Source of the DNA: an uncultured bacterium
Lineage (GTDB): Bacteria; Babelota; Babeliae; Babelales; CAIQNR01
Length of the DNA: 54,538 nt
Assembly (NCBI GenBank): GCA_903873255.1
Contig: CAIQNR010000031.1
Coordinates: 1 to 54,538 of the forward strand
Reading direction: 5' to 3'
Part shown: positions 33,139-42,101 of the stretch, piece after piece
Position numbering within the stretch: the stretch's first letter is position 1
How the letters are laid out: each line of letters starts with the position of its first letter
The notes under the pieces: generated by a model
Told to the model about the DNA's origin: nothing
Database searches by the model: none
What the model saw: only the letters and a program-made list of their open reading frames with translations
Translations under genes and position numbers: made by a program

Positions 33139-34365
33139 TTAAAAATGCATTGCTATATCAAACCCAATAGTAGGTGCATCAAGTGATCGCTTACCATTAA
33201 AAGGTATTTGAGCAAAGACAGAAAAAATAGGTGAAACAACACCACGCGTTCCCAGATTGTCATAACGAAACTGCATAAATATATCATGAGTTGTCCATTC
33301 CTTAAGGCCCATTGCCTTACTTGCGGTAATAGAAGAAAAATCATTATTTAAAATACAGAGTTTGTCATGGCCATGTTTTGTATGTTGATAAGCAATTCTA
33401 ACAACCATAGTATCGGTTAGTTGAGGTTCAAGATATAAATTAAAACGTTGCGTAATGCCATATTCTTTACGTGCATCAGCTTTTTGTAAAAACAAAAAAT
33501 CTGTTTGTAATAGATCGGTCATAATTCTTCTATGCTTAGTACAACTAAATATTTGTTCAAATCCTACATCGATACCAGCACGTAAAAACTTTTTAAATTT
33601 AAGATCAATTCCAGCACCAAAAGGCAATGCAAATGCACCATCATTACCAAATGCATATGAGAATGCTTGATCTTCATTTTTACACTTACCCGTTGGGAAA
33701 GAAACACCTAAGCGTGCATTAATTCCAACCTCTTTTAACCATTCTTTCTCTTGTAAAAAAACACGCATCCAATGAAGGTACGTCGTTAGATCACCAGGCC
33801 CAACAGCAGACCAATCTGTCAATCTAAGACCTCCAAATGTTTCTACATTATTAAAAAAGTTATCGGTCAGTAATTGGTGTGTAAGCATATCGTCATAAGT
33901 CAAATTCTGAGTTTGATCAACCCATGATGTATGATTAATTCGTGCTATATACACAGGCATACGAAACCGCAAAAACCACTCACTAAAAAAACGATAGCTG
34001 TATTCAAAAACTGAACTTTCAAAAGAAAGATCGCCATTAATAACAAAATGGCCTCTCATTCCGTTATCATCATCAATATTAATATTTTGGCCAATCTGGC
34101 TTTCTATAGATCCAACAGGAAAACCTTTAAGCATTGCTAAAGCATCCTGTGTTGTTGCTAAATATTGAAGTGGATTTACTTTATCACCATGGCAAGATCT
34201 GCCCTGCCCCGCAAAAGAAATACTTGGTATTACAAGAATTTCATGTTTTTTAAGCCGTTGTAAATGGGATCTAAAATTAATATCAGCAAGAGATCTTTCA
34301 AAAAAATTTATTGCGTCCACTGAAAAGCAACTTATTAATACACTCGATAAAATTATTTTTTTCAT
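33139..34365 (-). CDS. Outer-membrane beta-barrel protein
   Basis: A 408-residue protein with signal peptide MKKIILSSVLISCFSVDA. Alternating beta strands run throughout, with many aromatic girdle residues (for example FVINGDLSFESSVFEYSYRF). The last strand, IGFDIAMHF, ends in phenylalanine, the classic signal for BAM-mediated insertion. No family is recognised; it could be a porin or adhesion barrel. The second methionine (34365) is chosen because it begins a standard signal peptide; 34377 is possible. It lies 17 bases after the large exported protein gene, so the two are likely an operon. Confidence 0.72.
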   Translation of the reverse strand: MKKIILSSVLISCFSVDAINFFERSLADINFRSHLQRLKKHEILVIPSISFAGQGRSCHGDKVNPLQYLATTQDALAMLKGFPVGSIESQIGQNINIDDDNGMRGHFVINGDLSFESSVFEYSYRFFSEWFLRFRMPVYIARINHTSWVDQTQNLTYDDMLTHQLLTDNFFNNVETFGGLRLTDWSAVGPGDLTTYLHWMRVFLQEKEWLKEVGINARLGVSFPTGKCKNEDQAFSYAFGNDGAFALPFGAGIDLKFKKFLRAGIDVGFEQIFSCTKHRRIMTDLLQTDFLFLQKADARKEYGITQRFNLYLEPQLTDTMVVRIAYQHTKHGHDKLCILNNDFSSITASKAMGLKEWTTHDIFMQFRYDNLGTRGVVSPIFSVFAQIPFNGKRSLDAPTIGFDIAMHF

Positions 34366-34382
34366 ACAATTACTCATTTTTA

Positions 34383-37280
34383 TTATTCAAGAATTTGAAG
34401 GCCATCATTTGTTACTACAATTAAAGACCCTAATGCGGAATTACGTACTATACCAGCAATACGTGTTGGGGTAGTTTGAAAAGGAATTGATTGAATATGA
34501 CGAGCAATCATACCAGTAAATGGCTCTGCAAATCCCAAATCACTTGGCAAAGCTTGTAACAATGCAAGATTATTTCCATACGCAGACCTTGTAATAAAGG
34601 GTACCGCACCATCGGTTATGTAATAATTTCTGTACTCACCAATATGCACATAGGGACTTATTATTCCAAGAAGCAGCCCATCTGGTATGCGTTGGACCGT
34701 AGTACTTGTAACACCACCTGTAGCATCTGCAATAGAAAATCTGTAAACAGAAGAAAGTTTATAACCAACTGACGATGCGAGCACATCAATCTGCCCGCCA
34801 ATTGTATCTTTTGCTATATCATATGAAAAACCAGTAGTAGAAAATGGCACAAGACGTGTTATAGCAGTTGGCCCTTCTGCCACTGAAATTTTATTCCATA
34901 AAGCACTTTCTGTACCTGTTGCTGTAGAAATAACACCTCCAGCCCCCGTTGTATACAGACCCATACTTGTTGCAAGAAGCGCAAGATCACCAGACACTAC
35001 ACAATCGGAAAAACTTCCAAATTGAGGCAATGCTAAAGAAGTTGGAGTTGCCAGTGGAACCGGAGTTACCGTACTGCCCTGTAACTGTGCTGTGGGGATG
35101 CGATCTAATTTTTTATTGGTAAGTACATACAGATTTTGGCCATCAGAAGTTAATTTTCTAATATTGGTATAAGAACCTAATTGAACCCATGAAAAATTAT
35201 TAATCCCATTAAATGATTTTTGCAAACTTGTCCAACCTGTTCCATCTTCTGCTCGTAGTACCGCAAGACCTCCAGTACCCCCTATAACAAGATAGGTGCC
35301 ATAAGAATAAGTTGTCTCTTTTACTAATGTTGCACTTGTAATGGCTCCAAGATTAGCAAGAGCTCCGCCAGACATTGTGATCATATAAGTATTTGAAGTT
35401 GGTGCGCTGCTAATGGTACCAGTAGTAAATATTTTATTGTCAGAACCGACAAAATTTCCTATACGTGGCGCAAAATAATTAGCCCCATTATCTTGTCCTG
35501 TTTCTACTAAAACAATTTTTTCATATCCCGTTGCAAGCATCAAAGATGTTCTAGAGCCTACCGTTGTGGTAAATCCAACAGAATTTTTTGGGAAATCAAA
35601 AAGACCATAAATACCTTCTGTAGCAGAAAATGTTTGTTGAAGTTGATCATTAAAACCAACAGTTTCATCAGTAGTTAAGCCTCCTAAAAGATTATCTGTA
35701 GCTCCAGCTCCCCAAGTAGAACTAATTACCGTATCAATAGTACTGCTTGAACTCCCCTGTAATGCAAACATTGTCCCTTGATTAGAATCAAAACTAATAC
35801 CAAAAAAACCAGTTGTACTATCTGTTGCATTTATTACTTGTTGCCATGGTGTCCACGCTTTAATTGCACCATTATTATCAAGCAATGCTTGAGAATAAAA
35901 AATTCCTGCAAAATCTGCCGTTCCTGTAACAGTAGAAACAAATACTGTATCTTTAAAAACTTGAATATCCTGAATGTTTCCAATGGTAACTCCACCACCA
36001 ACTTGAGCAGATGCATCAGTTTCTATGGGAAGATGAGATGGCACTGTAGGCGCAACTTGAAAAGCTCTTCTTACAATGCGAGAGGGAGTAACATTGGTAT
36101 CGTACAATGTTGTTAAATTTGTGCCTGAATTAATAACTTTACTTGCAAGAACCCCATGAGATGGATCAGTCCATACAGTTGAACGAAGATTTACTAACCT
36201 TTTATCAACAATCGGTAATGCATACACCGTTTTTTGATTGTTAGTATTTGATGCATTTCCTACAACAACAAGATATGACGGACCTGTCGTTGTATGCATA
36301 ACACGCACTTTACGTAAACAAGCAACTGTTCCTGCACCAACCCCACCAAGAATAGTATTAGTTCCTGTAAATAATGCTCCTTGAACAAATGGAGCTATAA
36401 TAACTTTTGGAATTATTATGTATTTTCCTATTTCATTAAGAACCTGAGTCCCTGCAAGATACACCATTGCAATACCAATTGCGCCATCAGTACCAGCTCC
36501 ATTGCCCGTGGATTGAAACACAATATAACCACGCTGTAAAACTTCATCCCAAACCATATCAAGAATAGTATGATCAAATGTTGGCGTAGTTCCAATTGTT
36601 AAAAAATTAAGAGTTGGATCCAAAGGCACCGCCTTAATACCTGTATCATTTAAAAGTGCTGCACACTGTATAATTCCTGTATACCCTGCTTGCAATAATG
36701 CAACACCTGATCCTATATCGCCAAAATTTCCACCTGTTTTTTTTACAATATTAAAAATATAATTATTTGAAGCTGCTATTTTAAGAACGCCAGCAGTAAC
36801 TGATCCATCAACATTTTGAATCCCTTGAGCATCTTTAATACCAGTAATAGAAGTTACTACAACTGGAGTTGAACCTAAACCACTACTAATCCAATAAAGA
36901 TTACTTGGGGTATCGTTACAAACTACTACAGGGGTTGTTCGATAAAGCCCCATCGCAGCTATTTTTTGTCCTATCAATGGATTAGCTTGATCGGCAACTC
37001 CATTGAGATTTACAAGCGTTGGCGCAAGAGGGGAGAAAGTTGAATTTAAAATAGAACATCCAGCTACTGAAAACTGGCGTATAGAATCAGGAGATATGTT
37101 ATCAGTTGAGCTGAACCTTGCTGTATAAAAAAGACCAGTATCTCCTGCTGATTGCGAAACATCAAAAGAAAAACTTTTCCCTGCTGGGGCATCAGCATCA
37201 CCAGTAATAACAACTCGTCCATTACAACTAAAAAACAAACTCACCGATAGGAGCAATTGCATACATTTTAAAGAAATCAT
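34383..37280 (-). CDS. Large secreted beta-rich (possibly beta-propeller) protein
   Basis: Unrecognised 965-residue protein with a signal peptide (MISLKCMQLLLSVSLFFSCNG). The mature part is rich in Gly, Thr, Ser and Val. Recurring strand-turn units such as YLVIGGTGGLAVLRAEDG, LTSDGQNLYVLTN and SGDLALLATSMGLYTTG are spaced roughly 60-100 residues apart. This pattern suggests one or two beta-propellers. FFSC is not a good lipobox. The ATG at 37280 is chosen for GAGGG five bases upstream. Its position before a beta-barrel gene suggests a surface-exposed partner. Confidence 0.65.
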   Translation of the reverse strand: MISLKCMQLLLSVSLFFSCNGRVVITGDADAPAGKSFSFDVSQSAGDTGLFYTARFSSTDNISPDSIRQFSVAGCSILNSTFSPLAPTLVNLNGVADQANPLIGQKIAAMGLYRTTPVVVCNDTPSNLYWISSGLGSTPVVVTSITGIKDAQGIQNVDGSVTAGVLKIAASNNYIFNIVKKTGGNFGDIGSGVALLQAGYTGIIQCAALLNDTGIKAVPLDPTLNFLTIGTTPTFDHTILDMVWDEVLQRGYIVFQSTGNGAGTDGAIGIAMVYLAGTQVLNEIGKYIIIPKVIIAPFVQGALFTGTNTILGGVGAGTVACLRKVRVMHTTTGPSYLVVVGNASNTNNQKTVYALPIVDKRLVNLRSTVWTDPSHGVLASKVINSGTNLTTLYDTNVTPSRIVRRAFQVAPTVPSHLPIETDASAQVGGGVTIGNIQDIQVFKDTVFVSTVTGTADFAGIFYSQALLDNNGAIKAWTPWQQVINATDSTTGFFGISFDSNQGTMFALQGSSSSTIDTVISSTWGAGATDNLLGGLTTDETVGFNDQLQQTFSATEGIYGLFDFPKNSVGFTTTVGSRTSLMLATGYEKIVLVETGQDNGANYFAPRIGNFVGSDNKIFTTGTISSAPTSNTYMITMSGGALANLGAITSATLVKETTYSYGTYLVIGGTGGLAVLRAEDGTGWTSLQKSFNGINNFSWVQLGSYTNIRKLTSDGQNLYVLTNKKLDRIPTAQLQGSTVTPVPLATPTSLALPQFGSFSDCVVSGDLALLATSMGLYTTGAGGVISTATGTESALWNKISVAEGPTAITRLVPFSTTGFSYDIAKDTIGGQIDVLASSVGYKLSSVYRFSIADATGGVTSTTVQRIPDGLLLGIISPYVHIGEYRNYYITDGAVPFITRSAYGNNLALLQALPSDLGFAEPFTGMIARHIQSIPFQTTPTRIAGIVRNSALGSLIVVTNDGLQILE

Positions 37281-37419
37281 ACATACCCTCAATAACATTT
37301 TTATTCTCAATCTTATGAATGTGGATTATAGATTAAAAAGCCTAACCTGTGAAATTAAAAGCTCCAAGCTTATTAAGACTTGCAATATGAAATAAAAAAA
37401 ACTCGAAAAAGGCCCTGTA

Positions 37420-37448
37420 TTGCACTTTAGACATAAATTTATTATACT
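37420..37448 (+). promoter_or_regulatory. Candidate promoter for the gene at 37493
   Basis: TTGCAC (37420-37425), 17 bases, TATACT (37443-37448), about 45 bases before the start codon. Confidence 0.5.
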
Positions 37449-37492
37449 AATAATGTAATAGTCTAAAAGAAACTTAAAATAATGGGGTTACG

Positions 37493-38023
37493 ATGCAAAA
37501 AAAATTAATTATATCAATGATCATGGCAAGTCAATTTATCTATGGAGCTGAAAAACCATCTTCATTAACAAATCTTATCAACAGATACTGGAATTCTGGA
37601 TTTCCTTCAAACAATGTTTCACCACAAATAGAAGCTCAAAAAGAAGCAGCTTTATTACGCAAACAATTTAAAGAACATACTTTTATGCCTACTTCATGGG
37701 AATGTCATTTTGAAGACAAGGGCGATGAAGCTGTAGAAACAAGAAAAAATGCAGAAACATATAGAGTTGAAAGTCATTTAGCTACTACATATAAAAGAGC
37801 AGGTTTACCCTTAGACTCAGAAATGCAAAAAGCATGGGATCGACAACAAAAAGAAAGGGCTGAAGCTTCTCATAGAGGCCTCGATGCTGCTGCAAGACAA
37901 GATGCTGAACAAGCTAAAGCAGAAGCAAGAACTGCCGAAGAAGCCCGAATTAGAGCTAGAAATGGTTATATGCGTGCTGATCACCCAGAAGAAGTTAATT
38001 ATCACCCAATAGACCTTGAGTAA
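37493..38023 (+). CDS. Exported helical protein, unknown function
   Basis: Unrecognised 176-residue protein with a signal peptide (MQKKLIISMIMASQFIYGAE). The mature part is Glu/Ala/Arg-rich and helical. The segment from about 110 to 160 (for example AAARQDAEQAKAEARTAEEA) looks like a single long helix or coiled coil. The TGGGGTTAC leader before ATG matches the leader of the gene at 2909. It stands alone, with a promoter candidate and no clear terminator. Confidence 0.7.
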   Translation: MQKKLIISMIMASQFIYGAEKPSSLTNLINRYWNSGFPSNNVSPQIEAQKEAALLRKQFKEHTFMPTSWECHFEDKGDEAVETRKNAETYRVESHLATTYKRAGLPLDSEMQKAWDRQQKERAEASHRGLDAAARQDAEQAKAEARTAEEARIRARNGYMRADHPEEVNYHPIDLE

Positions 38024-38115
38024 TAGGTATTTAAAATTTTAATCCTACTCAACAAGCAACTTTGGCGACTTGTTTCACATCATTTCTTTACAAAATTGAG
38101 CAAGCAATTTAACAA

Positions 38116-38143
38116 TTTACAATTTTATAAAACATCTTATAAT
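38116..38143 (+). promoter_or_regulatory. Candidate sigma70 promoter for the gene at 38190
   Basis: TTTACA (38116-38121), a 16-base spacer and a perfect TATAAT (38138-38143), about 46 bases before the start. It is one of the strongest promoter matches in the window. Confidence 0.6.
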
Positions 38144-38189
38144 TATCATTTCTCTTAGAAATTATTTTAATAAGAATGGATATTTTATT

Positions 38190-39560
38190 ATGCCTAAATT
38201 TTTTTTATTGTTTGTTATTTTTTCTTATTCCCAAGTTTTTACTGCTACTGATACTCCTACAAATCGCAGACGTCTTGCATCTGAAGCTTTGAGCGATGAC
38301 GCATCACAGCATTCCGACTCATTATCAAGCGTTAATTCAGAGCAAGATGATGACGCATCACAACATTCCGACTCATCATCAAGCGTTAATTCAGAGCAAG
38401 ATGATGACGCATCACAGCATTCCGACTCATCATCAAGCGTTAATTCAGAGCAAGATGAGGAGGCATTAAAAGACTATCTTGCGGGATTAAACTACGATGA
38501 CCACAATGTTCTAAGTCTGACAGAAAATTTTATAAGATTTGCTGGTAATATGACAGCAGAAGATATAGTTGATAGAAAAATTAATCCTATAAAAGAAATG
38601 TATTTTGGACCTGGAGTTGAAGAAGATTATTCAATTTACGATGAAAATACAGACACTACAGAATTTAGTAGCCCCTTTCAATATAAAACAGTTGATACAA
38701 TCGCAGGACCTTATATTATTGCTGCAAAATTAGCTCTTCCTAGAGATATTTATAGGGAATACAAGGGAATAAATGAGAAAGATCGGATAGTAAGATTAAA
38801 AGGAATATCAAACTATGATCAATCTATTGAAAACATAGCTCTTTTATCATATGGAAGATTACCCTTATATAAAAATTATGAAGACTATGAATATCACCCT
38901 CGATATCGGGGAGAATCTTTCACCGTTAATAGACATTCATTGCTTACTGATTTTTTTAACGATAAAATGGAAGAAAAAGTAGAAAAAGATTTTGAAAAAT
39001 TACATGAAGATGAAGAAGTTTTTTATGAAAATTCGTTTCCCGAAAAGAACGTTACATATGAACCCATTCTAGAAAGATATTTAGAAAAAATTATTAAACG
39101 AGAAGAATATTTTCCCATTAAGTTAACTAAAAAAACCTTAGACCTCATGAGATTTGTCTCCGGCTATAAAGAGGATTTTCTGAAAAATGAGAACTATATA
39201 AAATCTGTTAAAAATATTTTAACTCTACCAAGCTTCAAAAGCGGTCTTGCTAAAAATCAATTGCTTTCAACGTTTCTTAATCAAGATACATTCAACTTGC
39301 CGCTCACAGAAGAAGTGCTTCATAGAGATCTTATGAAAGATGCAATGGACCTTGCCCGTAGAAAACATCATGCTCTTTTTGGCAAACAAATTCCTGCGTC
39401 ACGATGTCATAATCAATTAAACTCAGAAGATCGTAGTGATATTTGTAAAAAACTTCTTAATGGTAAAAATATGATTCCTTCTTTAGAAAAAGTTGGCAAA
39501 GATTTTGTATTAACATTTCACGATGAAGATCTTACAAAAAAACTACTCACGACACGTTAA
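38190..39560 (+). CDS. Exported protein with Ser/Asp repeats; reading frame continues past its stop
   Basis: Unrecognised 456-residue protein. A signal peptide (MPKFFLLFVIFSYSQVFTA) is followed by three 18-residue repeats (DDASQHSDSSSSVNSEQD type, about 36-89) and a charged helical domain to the end. After TAA at 39558-39560 the same frame stays open for 45 codons (starting KYETRQVQETAKARAAYQ) to TAA at 39696-39698. That stretch has normal protein-like composition. The simplest reading is a CAA-to-TAA nonsense change that removed the C-terminus; readthrough or fusion remains possible. Confidence 0.7.
   Translation: MPKFFLLFVIFSYSQVFTATDTPTNRRRLASEALSDDASQHSDSLSSVNSEQDDDASQHSDSSSSVNSEQDDDASQHSDSSSSVNSEQDEEALKDYLAGLNYDDHNVLSLTENFIRFAGNMTAEDIVDRKINPIKEMYFGPGVEEDYSIYDENTDTTEFSSPFQYKTVDTIAGPYIIAAKLALPRDIYREYKGINEKDRIVRLKGISNYDQSIENIALLSYGRLPLYKNYEDYEYHPRYRGESFTVNRHSLLTDFFNDKMEEKVEKDFEKLHEDEEVFYENSFPEKNVTYEPILERYLEKIIKREEYFPIKLTKKTLDLMRFVSGYKEDFLKNENYIKSVKNILTLPSFKSGLAKNQLLSTFLNQDTFNLPLTEEVLHRDLMKDAMDLARRKHHALFGKQIPASRCHNQLNSEDRSDICKKLLNGKNMIPSLEKVGKDFVLTFHDEDLTKKLLTTR
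38295..38456 (+). repeat. Three 54-bp in-frame tandem repeats
   Basis: Units at 38295-38348, 38349-38402 and 38403-38456 differ by only a few bases and encode a Ser/Asp-rich 18-residue repeat. Near-identity at DNA level implies recent expansion. Confidence 0.95.
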
Positions 39561-39698
39561 AAATATGAAACTCGTCAAGTACAGGAAACTGCAAAGGCAC
39601 GTGCTGCCTATCAAGCATACAAACGTACTGTGCCAATTGAAAAACTACAAGAAGTAGTTATTCCATCTGGCAATGAGACCCAAGCAAAAATTCAGTAA
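39561..39698 (+). pseudogene. Probable detached C-terminal coding segment of the preceding gene
   Basis: This stretch is in the same frame as the gene at 38190. It has 45 sense codons, a charged helix-like composition and its own TAA. An internal ATG in another frame gives only a basic, unlikely peptide. No ribosome site supports independent translation in the coding frame. Confidence 0.5.
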
Positions 39699-39714
39699 AT
39701 CTATTTGTGTTGAC

Positions 39715-40512
39715 TTAGCGCCATGATGGGCGCTTACGCTTAGGAGCATCTTCTTTAGTTCGCTCTGTTTGAATTGGGCCATTAGTAAGACCACGAATAA
39801 ATTGATGAACGTAAGGATTATCAGTTTCCCAAATAGTTTTTGCATCACCAAAAAATTGAATCTTGCGTTCATTAAGTAATGCAACATGGTCAACATACTT
39901 AAAAATTTCCACATCATGAGAAATTACAATTGCAGTAATGCCTAATTTTTTTTGAGTATTAAACATCAATTCATGAATAATACGTGTTGTGATTGGGTCA
40001 AGACCTGTTGTTGGCTCATCGTATAAAATAATTTTTGGATTTACGATCAAAGTACGAGCAAGACCTACTCGCTTTTTCATACCACCAGAAATTTCTGATG
40101 GGTATTTGTCCATAGTTTGCTCTGGAGAAAGATTAACCAATGTTAATTTTTCTTTAACAATAGGAAGAACTTCTTCTTTAGGAATTCCTTTTTCCAGCAA
40201 AGGAAGACCGACATTTTCAAAAACAGTCAGAGAGTCGAGAAGTGCAGCAAATTGGAAAACATATCCAACTTTTTTAAAGACATGCTTTAGTTCTGCTTCA
40301 TCCAATTTTGTGATATCAACACCATCAATTAAAATGCTACCAGAAGTTGGTTTTATAAGCCCAATAATTTGTTTAAGAAGAACAGACTTACCTTCTCCTG
40401 ACTTTCCTATAATACACGTTGTTTGCCCTTCAGGAATACTGAGAGTTACACCATCTGTAATCCATTCTGAATCATCAGAAAAACGCTTACGTACATTCAC
40501 CAACTCTATCAC
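39715..40512 (-). CDS. mlaF: MlaF-type ABC transporter ATPase
   Basis: A 265-residue ABC ATPase that powers MCE-linked phospholipid transport at the inner membrane. Walker A is GKSGEGKSVLLK (about 36-47), the signature SGGMKKRVGLARTL, Walker B IILYDEPTTGLDP and the switch histidine SHDVE. FQFAALLDSLTVFENVGLPL is the Mla-type Q-loop region. The GTG at 40512 is chosen because AAGGAG lies seven bases upstream; the TTG at 40518 is only one base from it. It follows mlaE by 16 bases. The MCE partner is at 20428. Confidence 0.93.
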   Translation of the reverse strand: MIELVNVRKRFSDDSEWITDGVTLSIPEGQTTCIIGKSGEGKSVLLKQIIGLIKPTSGSILIDGVDITKLDEAELKHVFKKVGYVFQFAALLDSLTVFENVGLPLLEKGIPKEEVLPIVKEKLTLVNLSPEQTMDKYPSEISGGMKKRVGLARTLIVNPKIILYDEPTTGLDPITTRIIHELMFNTQKKLGITAIVISHDVEIFKYVDHVALLNERKIQFFGDAKTIWETDNPYVHQFIRGLTNGPIQTERTKEDAPKRKRPSWR

Positions 40513-40528
40513 AGGCAAACTCCTTGCA

Positions 40529-41335
40529 TTACTTAAATAACAATGTTGTTAAGAAGTAGTCGGCTATCAAAATAGAAATAGAACTTATTACCACACTTTG
40601 GGTTGTTGCAAGACCAACACCTTTGGCACCACCAGATGTATAAAATCCTTTATAACAACCAACAGAAGAAAAAATAAAACCAAAAGCTGCTGCTTTTAGA
40701 AGGCCTCCCGTAATATCGGCAAGCTCAACAAATGTTTTAATCCCAGAAATATACTGTTCACCATTGATAAAAAGTACATTAACGCAAATCAAATAACCAC
40801 CGACAATACCGCAGATCATGCTAAATACTGCCAAAAATGGAATGATAATTGTGGCACCCAAGATACGTGGCACCATAAGATATTGATTAACATCAATACA
40901 AAGCGTCTGAAGAGCTTCAAGCTGTTCGGTAATGCTCATTGTCCCAAGCTCAGCAGTCATTGCCGAACCTGCACGACCAGTAACCATTAAGCCAGTAAGT
41001 ACTGGGCCAAGCTCTCGAATTAAACTAAGTGCAACAACTGGACCAATAAAATCTTCGGCACCAAATCGTTTGAATCCTATATAACTTTGCCATGCTAAAA
41101 CAGCTCCAGTAGAAAAACCGGTCAACAAAATAATACTGAGCGATTCAACGCCTATGGTACACATTTGATCAAATAATTGATGAACGCGTAATTTAGAAGT
41201 AAAGGCAGTTTTGATAACGCCCCACATAAATAGAAAGAAACTACCAATCGTATCAAGGGTAGAAACTACATATGCACCAACAGAAAAAACTAGACCTTGT
41301 ACCATTCTAGCCATAGAAAGAACCGATGAAATCAT
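40529..41335 (-). CDS. mlaE: MlaE-type ABC transporter permease
   Basis: A 268-residue permease with about six membrane segments. The family core ELGPVLTGLMVTGRAGSAM and TAELGTMSITEQLEAL (about 110-145) is intact. An N-terminal interfacial helix and the segment IILLTGFSTGAVLAWQSYIG match MlaE/TGD1. It forms the membrane channel of the MCE transporter with MlaF. AGGAG precedes the ATG. Location between secG and mlaF suggests a secG-mlaE-mlaF operon. Confidence 0.94.
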   Translation of the reverse strand: MISSVLSMARMVQGLVFSVGAYVVSTLDTIGSFFLFMWGVIKTAFTSKLRVHQLFDQMCTIGVESLSIILLTGFSTGAVLAWQSYIGFKRFGAEDFIGPVVALSLIRELGPVLTGLMVTGRAGSAMTAELGTMSITEQLEALQTLCIDVNQYLMVPRILGATIIIPFLAVFSMICGIVGGYLICVNVLFINGEQYISGIKTFVELADITGGLLKAAAFGFIFSSVGCYKGFYTSGGAKGVGLATTQSVVISSISILIADYFLTTLLFK

Positions 41336-41371
41336 AGTACTACTCCTACTGATCGGTGCATATATAAAAAA

Positions 41372-41668
41372 TTATTCGTAAACGTCTTCAGCTGAAGGTA
41401 GTGGCATGTTATAGCTAATATTTGAAGGGTTCGCATGCTTTCTGCTTTTCATAATCGCAATGCTCAATGAACCAAACATAAAAAGCGCAAGGAGTACCCA
41501 GGTAATTTTTTGGAAAACTTCTTGGCCACCTGATCCACCAAATAACATTTGTGAACCGCCACCCATTCCACCAAGTCCCAAGCTGCTTTTACCTTTTTGA
41601 AGTAAAATAATAAAGGCAAGGACGAAAGCTAAAAGAACAAATCCGCTTGTTAGTAATCCAACAATCAT
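41372..41668 (-). CDS. secG: Preprotein translocase subunit SecG
   Basis: A 98-residue protein with two membrane segments (about 5-24 and 55-74) around a glycine-rich loop, GLGGMGGGSQMLFGGSGGQE, the hallmark of SecG. It supports SecYEG-mediated export, fitting the many signal peptides in this region. CGGAG precedes the ATG. A TATAAT (41710-41705) with no good -35 lies upstream. Confidence 0.92.
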   Translation of the reverse strand: MIVGLLTSGFVLLAFVLAFIILLQKGKSSLGLGGMGGGSQMLFGGSGGQEVFQKITWVLLALFMFGSLSIAIMKSRKHANPSNISYNMPLPSAEDVYE

Positions 41669-41777
41669 GTGTTACTCCGTATAGGTAAAAAACTTTAAAC
41701 AAGAATTATAGGATACTACTTTTTTTGATTCTTGAAAATCTGAGGTTTTTTTATTACTAAATAAGCTCACAGTAAGG

Positions 41778-42080
41778 TTATTTGGAAAATGTAATTCCTA
41801 AAGCATCAAGTAATACTGTTCGTGCTCCCTTTTTTTCGGTCAAGGCATAAACAGCTTCCATTTTACCTCGCACATCTAAATTTTGTTTATGTATTGCAGC
41901 AACTAATGATTGTAATGTTTGAGGTTGCGCTGAAATTAATTCATATAAAGCATTACCTTTTACTGAGCCTATTTTTTGAGCGAGGCGCAATTCTAGATAT
42001 GGTGCAAATTCTACAATTTTTTCACTGGATGCTTGCATGCCACACACTGACAATAACAAAATAACTAATAATTTTTTCAT
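41778..42080 (-). CDS. Small exported protein, unknown function
   Basis: Unrecognised 100-residue protein. A signal peptide (MKKLLVILLLSVCGMQASSE) is followed by a compact helical domain (for example LRLAQKIGSVKGNALYELIS). The ATG at 42080 is preceded by AAAAGGTGA, preferred over the GTG and ATG at 42089/42086. The signal peptide resembles that of the gene at 42551. The three small genes 42551, 42102 and 41778 form a tight set on the minus strand. Confidence 0.7.
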   Translation of the reverse strand: MKKLLVILLLSVCGMQASSEKIVEFAPYLELRLAQKIGSVKGNALYELISAQPQTLQSLVAAIHKQNLDVRGKMEAVYALTEKKGARTVLLDALGITFSK

Positions 42081-42101
42081 ACTCATCACCTTTTAACGCT
42101 A

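Noticed and set aside
38295-38456. CRISPR-like regular repeats
   Set aside because: Units are contiguous without spacers, in frame with an exported protein and not palindromic.
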